A stretch of 64,000 nt of DNA, from positions 85,307 through 149,306 of the forward strand of contig PNKV01000011.1 in the NCBI GenBank assembly GCA_013822685.1, in the 5' to 3' direction. The stretch comes from Leptothrix sp. (in: b-proteobacteria). Lineage in GTDB: Bacteria > Pseudomonadota > Gammaproteobacteria > Burkholderiales > Burkholderiaceae_C. The notes beneath the pieces are model-generated. The model was not told the DNA's origin. It saw only the letters and a list, made by a program, of their open reading frames with translations, and did no database searches. Made by a program: the position numbers and the translations under genes. Below, piece by piece: positions 1 to 8,101 of the stretch (its first letter is position 1; each line of letters opens with the position of its first letter).

Positions 1-28
1 CGCGCAGTGGGGGGTTGTAAGTAGGCAT
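1..28 (-). CDS. Acyl-CoA dehydrogenase, N-terminal codons only (partial, runs off window)
   Basis: An ATG on the minus strand at 28-26 follows an AGGAG ribosome site eight bases upstream and opens a frame reading MPTYNPPLR before the window ends. This nearly repeats the start of the complete acyl-CoA dehydrogenase at 43,157 (MPQYKAPLR), which belongs to a family of about 600 residues with a conserved start of this kind. The gene lies 83 bp downstream of, and in the same direction as, the TetR gene at 112-855, so they probably form one regulatory unit for fatty-acid or related acyl-CoA oxidation. The assignment rests on nine residues plus context. Confidence 0.6.
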
Positions 29-111
29 CGTGGAGCTCCTCGGTCACAAAAACACGGTTAATGAGAAAGACCTGATCACACTTTTAAGTGGGTGATTTCA
101 GGGTGGGCGGG

Positions 112-855
112 TCAAACGGCTGCCAGGGGTGCCGAAGCAAACCCGGCTTTGGCAGCGTCAGACGCCACCATTCCAGACGGTGTCGATGGCGCGCCCAGTG
201 CATAAAACTGGACGACGCGCTCGAACGCCGCGCGGGCCCGATCCTCTGCCCCCTTCGAGCGCAAAAAACGCGCATCGTGGTGGAGCGACAGGATCAGACC
301 ATGGATTTCGAACAACATTTGCATCGGGTCGGTGTCTTCGCGCAGGTGGCCCATGTCCATGGCCATGCGGATCGCCTTGTCGAGCGCGCCGTGCCAGGTC
401 AGCACCATGCCGGCCAGGGCGTCGCGCACCGGGCCGGGGCGATCGTCGAATTCAACCGCACCGCTGATGTAGATGCAACCCGAATCGATTTCAGTGGCGA
501 CCATGGCCACCCAGCGCTCGAACATGGCGCGCAGTCGTGGCAGGCCGCGCTCTTCGCGGATGGCGGGCAGGAAGACTTCGGCGGAAAAGCGCTCGTGGTA
601 TTCGCGGATGACGGAAATCTGCAGTTCTTCGCGCGAGCCGAAGTGAGCGAACACGCCCGACTTGCTCATCCCGGTGACTTCGGCGAGCGCGCCGATCGAC
701 AGGCCCTCAATGCCCATCTGGGAGGCCAGGTTGAGCGCCGCCTCCAGAATGGTGGCCCGCGTTTGCTGGCCCTTGGCCACACCTTGGCTGCCGCGCCCAC
801 GCTCGCGCGCCGCGTCGGCGGTCTGCTTGGCGTCGAGGTGCAGGGATTCAGACAA
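112..855 (-). CDS. TetR/AcrR family transcriptional regulator, likely of acyl-CoA metabolism
   Basis: A predicted repressor of about 247 residues. An N-terminal TetR helix-turn-helix lies at about residues 32-72 (TRATILEAA, then GALAEVTGMSKSGVFAHF), followed by a helical ligand-binding domain. I chose a TTG start at 855 because GGGAG sits five bases upstream; an upstream in-frame start would add 45 residues that do not look like protein and would run through the promoter. A palindromic ACGATCGT core lies just upstream at 876-889, and a near-identical site precedes the acyl-CoA dehydrogenase at 43,157. This suggests autoregulation and control of two acyl-CoA dehydrogenases. The ligand, probably an acyl-CoA, is inferred. 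Confidence 0.85.
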   Translation of the reverse strand: MSESLHLDAKQTADAARERGRGSQGVAKGQQTRATILEAALNLASQMGIEGLSIGALAEVTGMSKSGVFAHFGSREELQISVIREYHERFSAEVFLPAIREERGLPRLRAMFERWVAMVATEIDSGCIYISGAVEFDDRPGPVRDALAGMVLTWHGALDKAIRMAMDMGHLREDTDPMQMLFEIHGLILSLHHDARFLRSKGAEDRARAAFERVVQFYALGAPSTPSGMVASDAAKAGFASAPLAAV

Positions 856-875
856 GGAGGCTCCCGGGAATAAAA

Positions 876-889
876 CGAACGATCGTGCT
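876..889. promoter_or_regulatory. Candidate TetR operator in front of the TetR gene
   Basis: Read on the minus strand this is AGCACGATCGTTCG, with the self-complementary core ACGATCGT. It matches 13 of 14 bases of the sequence at 43,080-43,093 ahead of a complete acyl-CoA dehydrogenase. Its place just upstream of the ribosome site of the TetR gene fits autorepression. Binding is inferred from the shared motif and position only. Confidence 0.55.
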
Positions 890-1085
890 ATTTTGCAGAA
901 AACAAAGCGGTATGTGTGCGTTCCATTCAACTTTTTTTGAGGATTTTTAGACAATCGCGTTGTGCAGATTGGGTCAACCCTTGGTTTCAACCCGCTTGGG
1001 GCCCGGTTCTGTCGCCAAAGTGTCGCGATCTTTGCGCTATCCTGTAGGCGGCAATCCCCCTTTGGAGACTTTGTGGAGAGGCTGT

Positions 1086-1649
1086 ATGGACGTGCTGCAA
1101 CTTGACGTGTCAGGCCGTCCGCAGGCTTGGCTGTCGGCCAAGGAAGCGGCGGTTTTGTATGCCAGTGACGGTGTCGCCTGGACGCTGGGCGAGCCTTGCA
1201 TGGTGTTGCGCGGCGGCGTGCAACGGCGCACCGGCCTGCAATCCAGGCTGGAGTTGCACCCCATCATCGCGGTGCATGGCAGTGTTCCCAGCCGCGCCTG
1301 GCGCCACGAGCCCGCCCTGTCCAACCCCAAATTGTTCGCGCGTGACCGGCAGGTCTGCGCTTATTGCGGCCACCGCTTCCAGCTCGACGACCTCACCCGC
1401 GAGCACATCGTGCCCACCTCACGCGGGGGCATCGATTCCTGGAAGAACTGCATCACCGCCTGCCGCAACTGCAATGGCCGCAAGGGCAACCGCACGCTCA
1501 ATGAGCTGGGCTGGCAACTCTATTACCTGCCCTACGTGCCCAGCCTGCACGAAGACATGATCTTGCGCGGGCGCCGCATCCTGGCCGACCAGATGGAATT
1601 TTTGCTGGCCAGCGTGCCGGCGCACAGCCGGCTGCGGGCCCTGACTTAA
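1086..1649 (+). CDS. HNH endonuclease family protein
   Basis: A 187-residue protein with a C-terminal HNH nuclease domain. The zinc-type pair C91-x2-C94 precedes the core EHIVPTSRGG (H107), then N121 and a second pair C126/C129, with K133 and N135 near the end. These are the usual ββα-metal residues. The first 85 residues are not a recognised domain. The ATG at 1086 follows a GGAGAGG ribosome site. It stands alone and overlaps the stop of the convergent Crp/Fnr gene by four bases. Similar small HNH proteins are common in bacterial chromosomes and their role (DNA repair, restriction or unknown) is not settled. No phage or restriction partner is adjacent. Confidence 0.85.
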   Translation: MDVLQLDVSGRPQAWLSAKEAAVLYASDGVAWTLGEPCMVLRGGVQRRTGLQSRLELHPIIAVHGSVPSRAWRHEPALSNPKLFARDRQVCAYCGHRFQLDDLTREHIVPTSRGGIDSWKNCITACRNCNGRKGNRTLNELGWQLYYLPYVPSLHEDMILRGRRILADQMEFLLASVPAHSRLRALT

Positions 1650-2383
1650 ACCAGGGGCCGCTGCGGCGGCCGCCCGTCGCCGGACAAATCAGCGAGCCGC
1701 GCCAGGGCCTTCACATCGCGCATGTGCAGCCGCCCGTCGGCAATGCGGTGCAGGCCGCGGCGCTCCAGCTTGCGCAAGGTTTTGTTGGTGTGCACCAGCG
1801 ACAGGCCCAGCCCGTCGGCAATGTGCTGTTGCGTCAAGGGAAAACGCACACCCTCGGCGCCCCCATCGGCTTGAAGGGCCGCCGCCCGCTTGAACAGCAG
1901 GATCAACAGCATCGCGATGCGCTCCTCGGCGCTGCGCCGGCCCACCGACAGCAAGGTGTCGTCGACCAATGATTCTTCATGCGCCGTCAACCAGGTGATG
2001 TTGAAACCCATGGAAGGTGAGCGGCGGTGCAGCTCCCACAATGCGTCGCGCTGAAAGACACAGAACACGGCATCGGTCAGGGTGTCGACACCATGGGCTG
2101 CCGCGTCGGCCATCTTCTGCTGCACCCCGATGAAATCACCCGGCAGCAAGAAGGTGAGTATCTGGCGCCGGCCATCGCTCAATGTCTTGTAGCGAAAGGC
2201 CCAACCTTGCAGCAAGGTGAACAGGGGGGCGTCGGTCTGCCCTTCGTGAATCAGCGTTTCGTCCGCCTTCAAAACCAGCTCGCGCTTTTTGAGGGACTGC
2301 ACCAGCGCGTGCTCCTCGGACGTCTGCTCAAGGAACAGCGGCAAAGGTTTCAGCGGACAAGTCGCGCACGGTACTTCAAGCAT
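1646..2383 (-). CDS. Crp/Fnr family transcriptional regulator
   Basis: A 245-residue regulator with an N-terminal cyclic-nucleotide-binding-like β-barrel (about residues 20-135) and a C-terminal winged helix whose recognition segment is near residues 182-210 (LTQQHIADGLGLSLVHTNKTLRKL). The N-terminus reads CATCPLKPLPLF, giving C6 and C9. The full four-cysteine set of oxygen-sensing FNR is not present, so a 4Fe-4S sensor is not supported. It is divergent from the GGDEF gene at 2489, and the gap holds a perfect inverted repeat (2404-2419) in the format this family binds. It probably controls itself and the GGDEF gene. The signal is unknown. Confidence 0.88.
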   Translation of the reverse strand: MLEVPCATCPLKPLPLFLEQTSEEHALVQSLKKRELVLKADETLIHEGQTDAPLFTLLQGWAFRYKTLSDGRRQILTFLLPGDFIGVQQKMADAAAHGVDTLTDAVFCVFQRDALWELHRRSPSMGFNITWLTAHEESLVDDTLLSVGRRSAEERIAMLLILLFKRAAALQADGGAEGVRFPLTQQHIADGLGLSLVHTNKTLRKLERRGLHRIADGRLHMRDVKALARLADLSGDGRPPQRPLV

Positions 2384-2403
2384 GTGATTTCATCCAGTTG
2401 CGG

Positions 2404-2419
2404 TGTGTCAAATGACACA
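2404..2419. promoter_or_regulatory. Crp/Fnr-type palindromic operator
   Basis: TGTGTCAAATGACACA is a perfect inverted repeat with 7-bp arms and a 2-bp centre. It has the TGTGN-N6-NCACA form of Crp/Fnr sites and lies 21 bp from the start of the Crp/Fnr gene and 70 bp from the chosen GGDEF start. It is the obvious candidate operator for the divergent pair. Binding itself is inferred. Confidence 0.65.
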
Positions 2420-2488
2420 TGGACCAAGCTGCACTCTGCCTACATTGTCGCGAATGTTTCAATGGATTTATTCCCGGAGCGGGCCCCG

Positions 2489-3238
2489 ATGATCCCTATT
2501 TCGCCCGAGACCTTGTTGAACGCCCACGGTGACCGTGTCGAGGCGGACGATTGGGACATCCTGTTTCGCGCTGTGCAGGCCAGGTTGAAGAAAACCATCG
2601 ACAGCCTGACCGACCGGCTGCCGCTTCAAGACAACCTGCTCGAATGCCTGGAGGCGTTCGAGCAATTGCGCGCCACGGCCCTGCGTGAATGGTACCGGCC
2701 GGCCCAAGCGGTCAGCCCGCCCAGCCCTGAGCGCCTCGCCCGCCACGCCACCTTGCATGACGGGCTGACCTCGCTGCCCAACCGCGGCTTCTTCCGCAAT
2801 CTGCTGGACCAGGCCTTGCTCCACGTCCACGCCGAACAAAGCACGCTGGCCGTGCTGCACCTGGATCTGGATGGCTTCAAGGCGATCAATGATGCCCACG
2901 GATTGGGCACGGGCGACGAAGTGCTCCGCTTGGTGGGCGCGCGCCTGAGCCGGACGGTGCGCGCGGGCGACATGGTGAGCCGCCTGGGCGACGACGACTT
3001 CGCCTGCCTGCCCTCCAGCCCGATGGACGCCGCCCAGTTGGGCCGACTGGCCCGCAAGCTGCTGGACGTGGTGTCAGTGCCTTTCAGAGTTGGCACGCAG
3101 GAGATCAGCGTGCGGCCCAGCATCGGCATCGCCATCAGCCCAGCCCATGGCATCACCACCCAGGTGATGCTGGAGCGGGCGGAAGACGCGATGTACCGGG
3201 CCAAGGAGAGCAAATCGGGGTTTGCTTTTTTTGATTGA
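2489..3238 (+). CDS. GGDEF domain protein with degenerate active site (GDDDF)
   Basis: A 249-residue cytosolic protein with an N-terminal helical region (about 1-80) and one GGDEF domain (about 85-245). The hallmark reads RLGDDDF at 165-171: the second glycine of GGDEF is Asp and the Glu is Asp. Other landmarks are kept: DGLTSLPNR at 91-99, the metal-site D126, and the inhibitory I-site RAGD at 158-161, five residues ahead of the motif. In the family, loss of GGDEF with a kept RxxD usually means a cyclic-di-GMP receptor rather than a synthase. The ATG at 2489 is preferred because GGAG lies about ten bases upstream; an ATG at 2462 lacks one. It is divergent from the Crp/Fnr gene. Confidence 0.85.
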   Translation: MIPISPETLLNAHGDRVEADDWDILFRAVQARLKKTIDSLTDRLPLQDNLLECLEAFEQLRATALREWYRPAQAVSPPSPERLARHATLHDGLTSLPNRGFFRNLLDQALLHVHAEQSTLAVLHLDLDGFKAINDAHGLGTGDEVLRLVGARLSRTVRAGDMVSRLGDDDFACLPSSPMDAAQLGRLARKLLDVVSVPFRVGTQEISVRPSIGIAISPAHGITTQVMLERAEDAMYRAKESKSGFAFFD

Positions 3239-3249
3239 AGCTGGGCCGA

Positions 3250-4155
3250 TCAAGCCCCAAACAACGCCTCTCTGGCCGATTGGGTGATGGCCACCACGCA
3301 GGGATGCGTGATCCGCCGCTCGACCGAGATGGCGTAGAACTCCTCCACCAACTCGGACGTGCGGCCCAGCACCTGCACCCCGTGCTGCGTGCAGGTTTCG
3401 TCCTCCAGCACGGTGGGGGCCATGAACACGCCCCGCCCTTCGCCGCCAAACGCCTTCATCAATGCCGCGTCGTCGAACTCGCCGATGGCGCGGGGGTGCA
3501 GCTGGTGCTCGGCCAGCCACACGTCCAGGCGCTGCCGCATGGCGGAGGCCGCGCCCTGAAGCAACATCGGGGCGCCATCCAGACACTGCGGAAAACCGCG
3601 CCCACCCGACTCCAGCTTGGCCTTCAGCACCGGGGTGGCAAAAAAACTCATGGCCGTGGTGCCCAGGGCATGGCTGAAAGCCTTGACGCTGACCTGCTGG
3701 CCCATGGGTTCGTCGGCAATCACCAGGTCCAGGCGGTGCACTGCGATCTGCCCCAGCAGGTTGTGAAAATCGCCCTCGTGGCAGATCAGGCGCACCGGCT
3801 CGGCCAAACCCAAGGCCGGCTCCAGCAATCGGTAAGCGATGGCTTTGGGCACCGAATCGGCAATGCCCACGCGAAAATCGAGCACCGTCTGGCCGCTGCG
3901 GGCGCGTCCCACCGCCGCCTCCAGCTCGGCACCCAAGGCAAAGATCTGTTCCGCGTAGCCCAGGGCCACGCGCCCCTCGGTGGTCAGCTCCAGCCGGCGC
4001 CCCACCTTGTGGAACAAGGCACACCCCAGCTGCGATTCCAGCAACTTGATCTGGCCGGACAAGGTTTGCGGCGTGGTGTGCAACTGCTCACCCGCTTTCA
4101 TGACACCGCCGGACTTGGCCGTCGCCCAGAAGTAATAAAGGTGCTTGAAGTTCAT
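3250..4155 (-). CDS. nhaR: LysR-type regulator, NhaR-like
   Basis: A 301-residue LysR protein. The start MNFKHLYYFWATAKSGG and the helix-turn-helix at about 20-45 (KAGEQLHTTPQTLSGQIKLLE) match the NhaR branch, which controls Na+/H+ antiporter genes in enterobacteria. The effector domain (about 90-300) is complete. No nhaA antiporter is next to it. The divergent neighbour, 97 bp away, is a TerC membrane protein, so this regulator may control that or an unlinked target. The family is secure; the NhaR label is by overall sequence resemblance and the target is unknown. Confidence 0.82.
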   Translation of the reverse strand: MNFKHLYYFWATAKSGGVMKAGEQLHTTPQTLSGQIKLLESQLGCALFHKVGRRLELTTEGRVALGYAEQIFALGAELEAAVGRARSGQTVLDFRVGIADSVPKAIAYRLLEPALGLAEPVRLICHEGDFHNLLGQIAVHRLDLVIADEPMGQQVSVKAFSHALGTTAMSFFATPVLKAKLESGGRGFPQCLDGAPMLLQGAASAMRQRLDVWLAEHQLHPRAIGEFDDAALMKAFGGEGRGVFMAPTVLEDETCTQHGVQVLGRTSELVEEFYAISVERRITHPCVVAITQSAREALFGA

Positions 4156-4252
4156 AACCTGCGGCTTTTTCGAAGCAACGCTTCAGAAAATTCGACTTTA
4201 CGCGAAGTATCGGCCCGGGTAAATTCAAGGCTCGCTCAACTTTGACCAAATC

Positions 4253-5014
4253 GTGGAATTCCTTCTCGACCCCAACATCTGGATCGCTTTTGCGATGCTC
4301 ACCGCCCTGGAAATCGTCCTGGGTGTGGACAACATCATCTTCATTTCGATCCTGGTCGGGCGCTTGCCCCCGGAACAACGTGACCAGGCGCGCCGCCTTG
4401 GACTGGGTTTCGCGATGGTCTCGCGCCTGGCCCTGCTGTTCTCGCTGAGCTGGGTGATGGGCCTGACGGCCGAAGTCATCAACGTGGCGGGCAACAGCAT
4501 CAGCGGACGCGACATCGTCCTGCTGCTGGGTGGCCTGTTCCTGTTGTACAAGGCATCGCACGAGATTTTTGTCGAGGTGGAAGCCCGCGAACAAGATGGC
4601 CCACCCGAGACGGATGCTGTCGCCCTGAAAGCGGCCGGTAAAAAGATGATGTGGTCCATCATCGGCCAGATCGCGGTCATCGACATCGTGTTCTCGCTGG
4701 ACTCGGTCATCACCGCCGTCGGCATGGTCGACGAGATCGGTGTGATGGTGGCGGCTGTGATCTGCGCTGTCGGCGTGATGATGGTCGCGGCCAAGCCCAT
4801 CGGCGATTTCGTTGACCGCCACCCGTCGGTCAAGGTGCTGGCCCTGGCTTTCCTGGTGATGGTGGGCATGGCCCTCACCGCCGAAGCTTTCGATGTCCAT
4901 GTGCCCAAGGGTTACCTGTATGCCGCGATGGCCTTCTCGCTCGGGGTTGAAGCCCTGAACATCCGTGCCCGCAACAAGCGCCAGCTGGCCAGATTGGCCA
5001 AGCCGGCTGCCTGA
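4253..5014 (+). CDS. TerC family integral membrane protein
   Basis: A 253-residue inner-membrane protein with about seven hydrophobic segments and the TerC landmarks: LEIVLGVDNIIFISI near residues 19-33 and a matching acidic repeat VIDIVFSLDSVITAVG near 141-156. The family is linked to tellurium resistance and, more recently, to manganese export and metalation of secreted enzymes. The start is GTG at 4253; no internal ATG fits the conserved start. The upstream gap of 97 bp is too short for a complete manganese (yybP-ykoY) riboswitch plus promoter and I see no such structure. It is divergent from the NhaR-like regulator and 39 bp ahead of the Bax-inhibitor-like gene. Confidence 0.9.
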   Translation: MEFLLDPNIWIAFAMLTALEIVLGVDNIIFISILVGRLPPEQRDQARRLGLGFAMVSRLALLFSLSWVMGLTAEVINVAGNSISGRDIVLLLGGLFLLYKASHEIFVEVEAREQDGPPETDAVALKAAGKKMMWSIIGQIAVIDIVFSLDSVITAVGMVDEIGVMVAAVICAVGVMMVAAKPIGDFVDRHPSVKVLALAFLVMVGMALTAEAFDVHVPKGYLYAAMAFSLGVEALNIRARNKRQLARLAKPAA

Positions 5015-5053
5015 TCCCTGCCAACCTTTTATTTTTCCACCGGAGGATTCACC

Positions 5054-5752
5054 ATGAATCAATCTTTGCAAACCAACCAAGACGGCTTCAGTGCATTTGG
5101 CACCACCGTCGCCCAGCGCAACCGCGTGTTGCGCAACACCTATGCCCTGCTGGCCTTGTCGATGATCCCGACGGTGCTGGGCGCCTGGCTGGGCGTGGCC
5201 TCGGGCATCGCCAGCATGATGACGCCGGGCGTGGGCGCCATCGTGTTCCTGGCCGGCGCTTTCGGCTTCATGTTCGCGATCGAGAAGACCAAGAACTCCT
5301 CAGCCGGCGTGCCCGTGCTGCTTGCCTTCACCTTCTTCATGGGCCTGATGCTGGCCCGTCTGATCGGCACCGTGCTGGGCCTGGCCAATGGCGCCAGCCT
5401 GGTGATGACGGCTTTTGCCGGCACCGGCGCGATCTTCCTGGGCATGGCCTCGCTGTCCACCGTCATCAAGCGTGACCTGACGTCGATGGGCAAGTTCCTG
5501 TTCATCGGCATGATCATGCTGCTGGTGGCGGGCATCGCCAACATCTTCATCCAGTCGAGCGCCCTGATGATCACGCTGTCGGTGATCTCGATCGGCATCT
5601 TCTCGGCCTTCATCCTGCATGACCTCAAGCGCGTGCAAGACGGGTATGAAACCAACTACATCACCGCCACGCTGGGCGTGTACCTGAGCATCTACAACGT
5701 GTTCCAGTCGCTGCTGGCACTGTTGGGCATCTTTGGTGGCCGCGACGAATAA
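5054..5752 (+). CDS. Bax inhibitor-1/YccA family membrane protein
   Basis: A 232-residue protein with seven predicted transmembrane helices and the YccA/UPF0005 pattern. The first 25 residues are soluble (with VAQRNRVLRNTYALLALS), and the last helix region carries ILHDLKRVQDGYETNYITATLGVYLSIYN-type residues around 190-220, the part where pH-sensing aspartates lie in characterised members. Bacterial relatives act as calcium-leak channels or inhibitors of FtsH. The ATG follows GGAGG nine bases upstream. It may be cotranscribed with terC, and a strong intrinsic terminator follows 28 bp after the stop. Confidence 0.9.
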   Translation: MNQSLQTNQDGFSAFGTTVAQRNRVLRNTYALLALSMIPTVLGAWLGVASGIASMMTPGVGAIVFLAGAFGFMFAIEKTKNSSAGVPVLLAFTFFMGLMLARLIGTVLGLANGASLVMTAFAGTGAIFLGMASLSTVIKRDLTSMGKFLFIGMIMLLVAGIANIFIQSSALMITLSVISIGIFSAFILHDLKRVQDGYETNYITATLGVYLSIYNVFQSLLALLGIFGGRDE

Positions 5753-5780
5753 GCTGACCGTCGTCAGGCGTTGAAGCACA

Positions 5781-5806
5781 AGCCGGGGCCTGCCCCGGCT
5801 TTTTTC
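5781..5806 (+). terminator. Intrinsic terminator after the Bax-inhibitor-like gene
   Basis: AGCCGGGGC, a two-base loop CT, then GCCCCGGCT followed by a run of T. The perfect 9-bp GC-rich stem with a T tract is a textbook Rho-independent terminator. It ends inside the last codons of the convergent TetR gene. Confidence 0.9.
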
Positions 5807-6422
5807 ATGGCCGCTTGGCCAGGCCTGAAAAGCAGCTCTCGATCAACCACGCGATGATTTGTTCATGCGCATGGCCGCCCGCCTTGAGCACGCCCAGCAC
5901 CGGGTCGCAGGCGCGGGCAAACAGCGTGTACAGGATCACCTCGGGCGGCAGGCTCTGGCTGAGCTGGCCATCGGTCTGCCCTTGCACGATCCATTCGCCC
6001 AGCTTTTCGCTCACGGCCATCAGCAGGTTCATGTAGTCGGCATCGGCCATCAGCTCGGCGCGCAAGGTGGAGTTCTGCGCGGGCAAGGAGGGCATCTCGC
6101 CGGCCAGTTGTACTTCCATGGTCCAGCGCGCCACGGCCTTCAGGCGCTCGACCGGGTCGGTGAGGCCCGGCTGCTGCTCAAGCTCGGTCAGGTAATCCAT
6201 CGACCGGCGCAGGATGCGGTTCATCGCAGCCGCGGCCAGGGCTTCCTTGGAGGCGAAGTGCTTGTACAGGCTGGCCTTGGCGATGCCCACATCGGCGGCC
6301 ACCTCGTCCATGGTCATCAGGTCGAAGCCTTTGTCGGCCAGAAAGCGGTTGACCGAAGCCACGATGGCTTCTTCGCGCGCCTTGAGCACCTGCTGCTTGA
6401 ACGAAACTTTGGGGTTGGCCAT
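5805..6422 (-). CDS. TetR/AcrR family transcriptional regulator
   Basis: A 205-residue regulator. The helix-turn-helix lies at about residues 30-60 (MDEVAADVGIAKASLYKHFASKEAL). The C-terminal domain resembles the TetR_C_33 or AefR-like group by its hydrophobic pattern, but I did not place it firmly. It lies 20 bp downstream of the phoD gene on the same strand, so the two are likely cotranscribed; whether it controls phoD is unknown. The ligand cannot be read from the sequence. Confidence 0.85.
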   Translation of the reverse strand: MANPKVSFKQQVLKAREEAIVASVNRFLADKGFDLMTMDEVAADVGIAKASLYKHFASKEALAAAAMNRILRRSMDYLTELEQQPGLTDPVERLKAVARWTMEVQLAGEMPSLPAQNSTLRAELMADADYMNLLMAVSEKLGEWIVQGQTDGQLSQSLPPEVILYTLFARACDPVLGVLKAGGHAHEQIIAWLIESCFSGLAKRP

Positions 6423-6442
6423 GCCGCTGATTGTAGGCAGGC

Positions 6443-8035
6443 TCAGACTTTGCGTGGCCCGGGCACACCCCGGTCAATCACATAACGGGCTTGGGTGTGC
6501 AGGCGTGAGTCGGCGCGCACGGGGTGGGGCGTGGCCAGGAAGTCGCACGACACCTGCTGCGGCGTCACGTCCAGCAGCACAAAACCGCGCTCGTCGCTGC
6601 GCAGGTGCAGCAGATCGGGGTTGACGGCTTTCATCCACTGCGAGATGAACTCGCTCAGGCCCGGGCTGGTGATCGACGAGGTGACGATTTCACTGGCGAC
6701 GATGGGCGATTGCAGGTCGGACGGCTGCAAGCGCAGGTTGGCGGCCACGTGGCGGTGCACATCGCCGCTCAGGCAGACCACATCGGGCACGCGGGGTTGG
6801 GCGATGGCGGCCATGAGGCGTTCGCGCGCGGCGGGGAAGGCATCCCAGCCATCGCCATACAGGAGCTTGCCAAAGCGCCCGGTCAGGCCCGAGGGGCTGA
6901 CTTGGGTGCTTTGCACGATGAACTTCCAGGCGCGCGTGCTGGTGGCCAAGCCATCGGCCAACCAGAGCTCCTGGTCCTGGCCCAGCATGCTGCGTTCGGG
7001 CTTCAATGCCGCCGGGCAACGCCACAGCATGCGGCCGTTGCGCGGCCCGCGCCAGGTGCTGCACACGTGCTCGCTGCGGAACTGGCGCGTGTCCAAGGTC
7101 CACAACTCGGCCAGTTGGCCCCACTCGTAGCGGTCATGCATGCGCATGCTGGCGTCCACCGGTGCGCGCTTGGGCGAGATCGGCAGGTGCTCGAAATACG
7201 CCTGGTAAGCGGCCGTGCGCAGTTGGACGAACTGCGCTTGCTTCAGGTCATCGTCGGGTTCAGTCAGGCCGGCGTAGTCGTTGAGCACATCATGGTCGTC
7301 CCACACCATCAGCCAGGGGTGGGCAGCGTGGCAGGCGCGCAGGTCGGCCTCTTGCCGGTAGGCGGCGTGGTGCTGGCGGTAGTGCCCCAGCGTGAACTTG
7401 GTCTTGTCGCGCGGAAACTGGTGCGTGTGCTGGCGCACGCGCAGGTAGCCGGGCAACTGGTTCTCGTAGAAGTAATCGCCCACGAACAGCACCAGGTCCA
7501 CATCGCTGGCGGCAATGTCGCGGTGCACGCCGAAATACCCCGCCTCGAAGTGTTGGCACGAGGCCAGCGCCATGCGCAAGCGCGGGGTGGCCTCCTTGGG
7601 GTCAGGCGCGGTGCGTGTGCGGCCAATCGTGCTGACCTGGCCTGCCACCTGGAAACGGTAGAAGTATTCGCGGCCAGGCAGCAAACCCGACACCTCAACG
7701 TGGACGCTGTGCGCGCGGGCGGCCTCGGCCAGTTCAGCGCCCTGGCGAACGACCTGGTCGAAGCGCGAGTCGCTGGCCACCTGCCATTGCACCGCCACGC
7801 TTTGCGGGGGCATGCCGCCGTCGGCCCGTTCGGGCTTGGGGGCCAAGCGGGTCCACAGCACCACCGAGGTCGGCCGGGGCTCGCCGCTGGCCACACCCAA
7901 GGTGAAGACTTCGTCGCTTTCGCGCCAGTTGTCCAGCGTGGGGGCCTGCGCCCTCGCCAACGGCGAGAACATCTGCTGCCACGCCAGTGCAGCGGCGGTT
8001 CGACTGAGGTGGCGTAGGAGTTCTCGGCGTTGCAT
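6443..8035 (-). CDS. phoD: Alkaline phosphatase D family phosphodiesterase/phosphatase, Tat-exported
   Basis: A 530-residue PhoD-type metallophosphoesterase that would release phosphate from phosphodiesters outside the cytoplasm. The start at 8035 gives a twin-arginine-like signal, MQRRELLRHLSRTAAALAW, ending near AQAPTLDNW. A GTG start 11 codons upstream would only lengthen the signal. The N-terminal Fn3-like PhoD_N domain (about 50-140; TLGVASGEPRPTSVVLWTRL) precedes the catalytic domain, with metal-binding segments SCQHFEAGYFG, FVGDYFYEN, WDDHDVLNDYAG and LSGDVHRH. All main ligands are present. It is divergent from phaM. No PHO box was recognised in the 66-bp gap. Confidence 0.9.
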   Translation of the reverse strand: MQRRELLRHLSRTAAALAWQQMFSPLARAQAPTLDNWRESDEVFTLGVASGEPRPTSVVLWTRLAPKPERADGGMPPQSVAVQWQVASDSRFDQVVRQGAELAEAARAHSVHVEVSGLLPGREYFYRFQVAGQVSTIGRTRTAPDPKEATPRLRMALASCQHFEAGYFGVHRDIAASDVDLVLFVGDYFYENQLPGYLRVRQHTHQFPRDKTKFTLGHYRQHHAAYRQEADLRACHAAHPWLMVWDDHDVLNDYAGLTEPDDDLKQAQFVQLRTAAYQAYFEHLPISPKRAPVDASMRMHDRYEWGQLAELWTLDTRQFRSEHVCSTWRGPRNGRMLWRCPAALKPERSMLGQDQELWLADGLATSTRAWKFIVQSTQVSPSGLTGRFGKLLYGDGWDAFPAARERLMAAIAQPRVPDVVCLSGDVHRHVAANLRLQPSDLQSPIVASEIVTSSITSPGLSEFISQWMKAVNPDLLHLRSDERGFVLLDVTPQQVSCDFLATPHPVRADSRLHTQARYVIDRGVPGPRKV

Positions 8036-8101
8036 GAAGCTCGTGATTATGCGGTGGCTTGAAGGCACAATGGACTGCCGACCGCTTCAGGAGACCTGCC
8101 C

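Noticed and set aside
1086..1649. HNH gene as part of a restriction or homing element
   Set aside because: No methyltransferase, intron or intein features nearby; it reads as a free-standing chromosomal HNH protein.
1646..2383. True oxygen-sensing FNR
   Set aside because: Only two N-terminal cysteines (C6 and C9) in the relevant region; the four-cysteine cluster set is not met.
2462..2489. Upstream ATG at 2462 as start of the GGDEF gene
   Set aside because: No ribosome site precedes it, while GGAG precedes the ATG at 2489; the choice is not certain.
4156..4252. Manganese (yybP-ykoY) riboswitch before terC
   Set aside because: The gap is only 97 bp and must also hold the divergent regulator's promoter; the expected paired elements are not visible.
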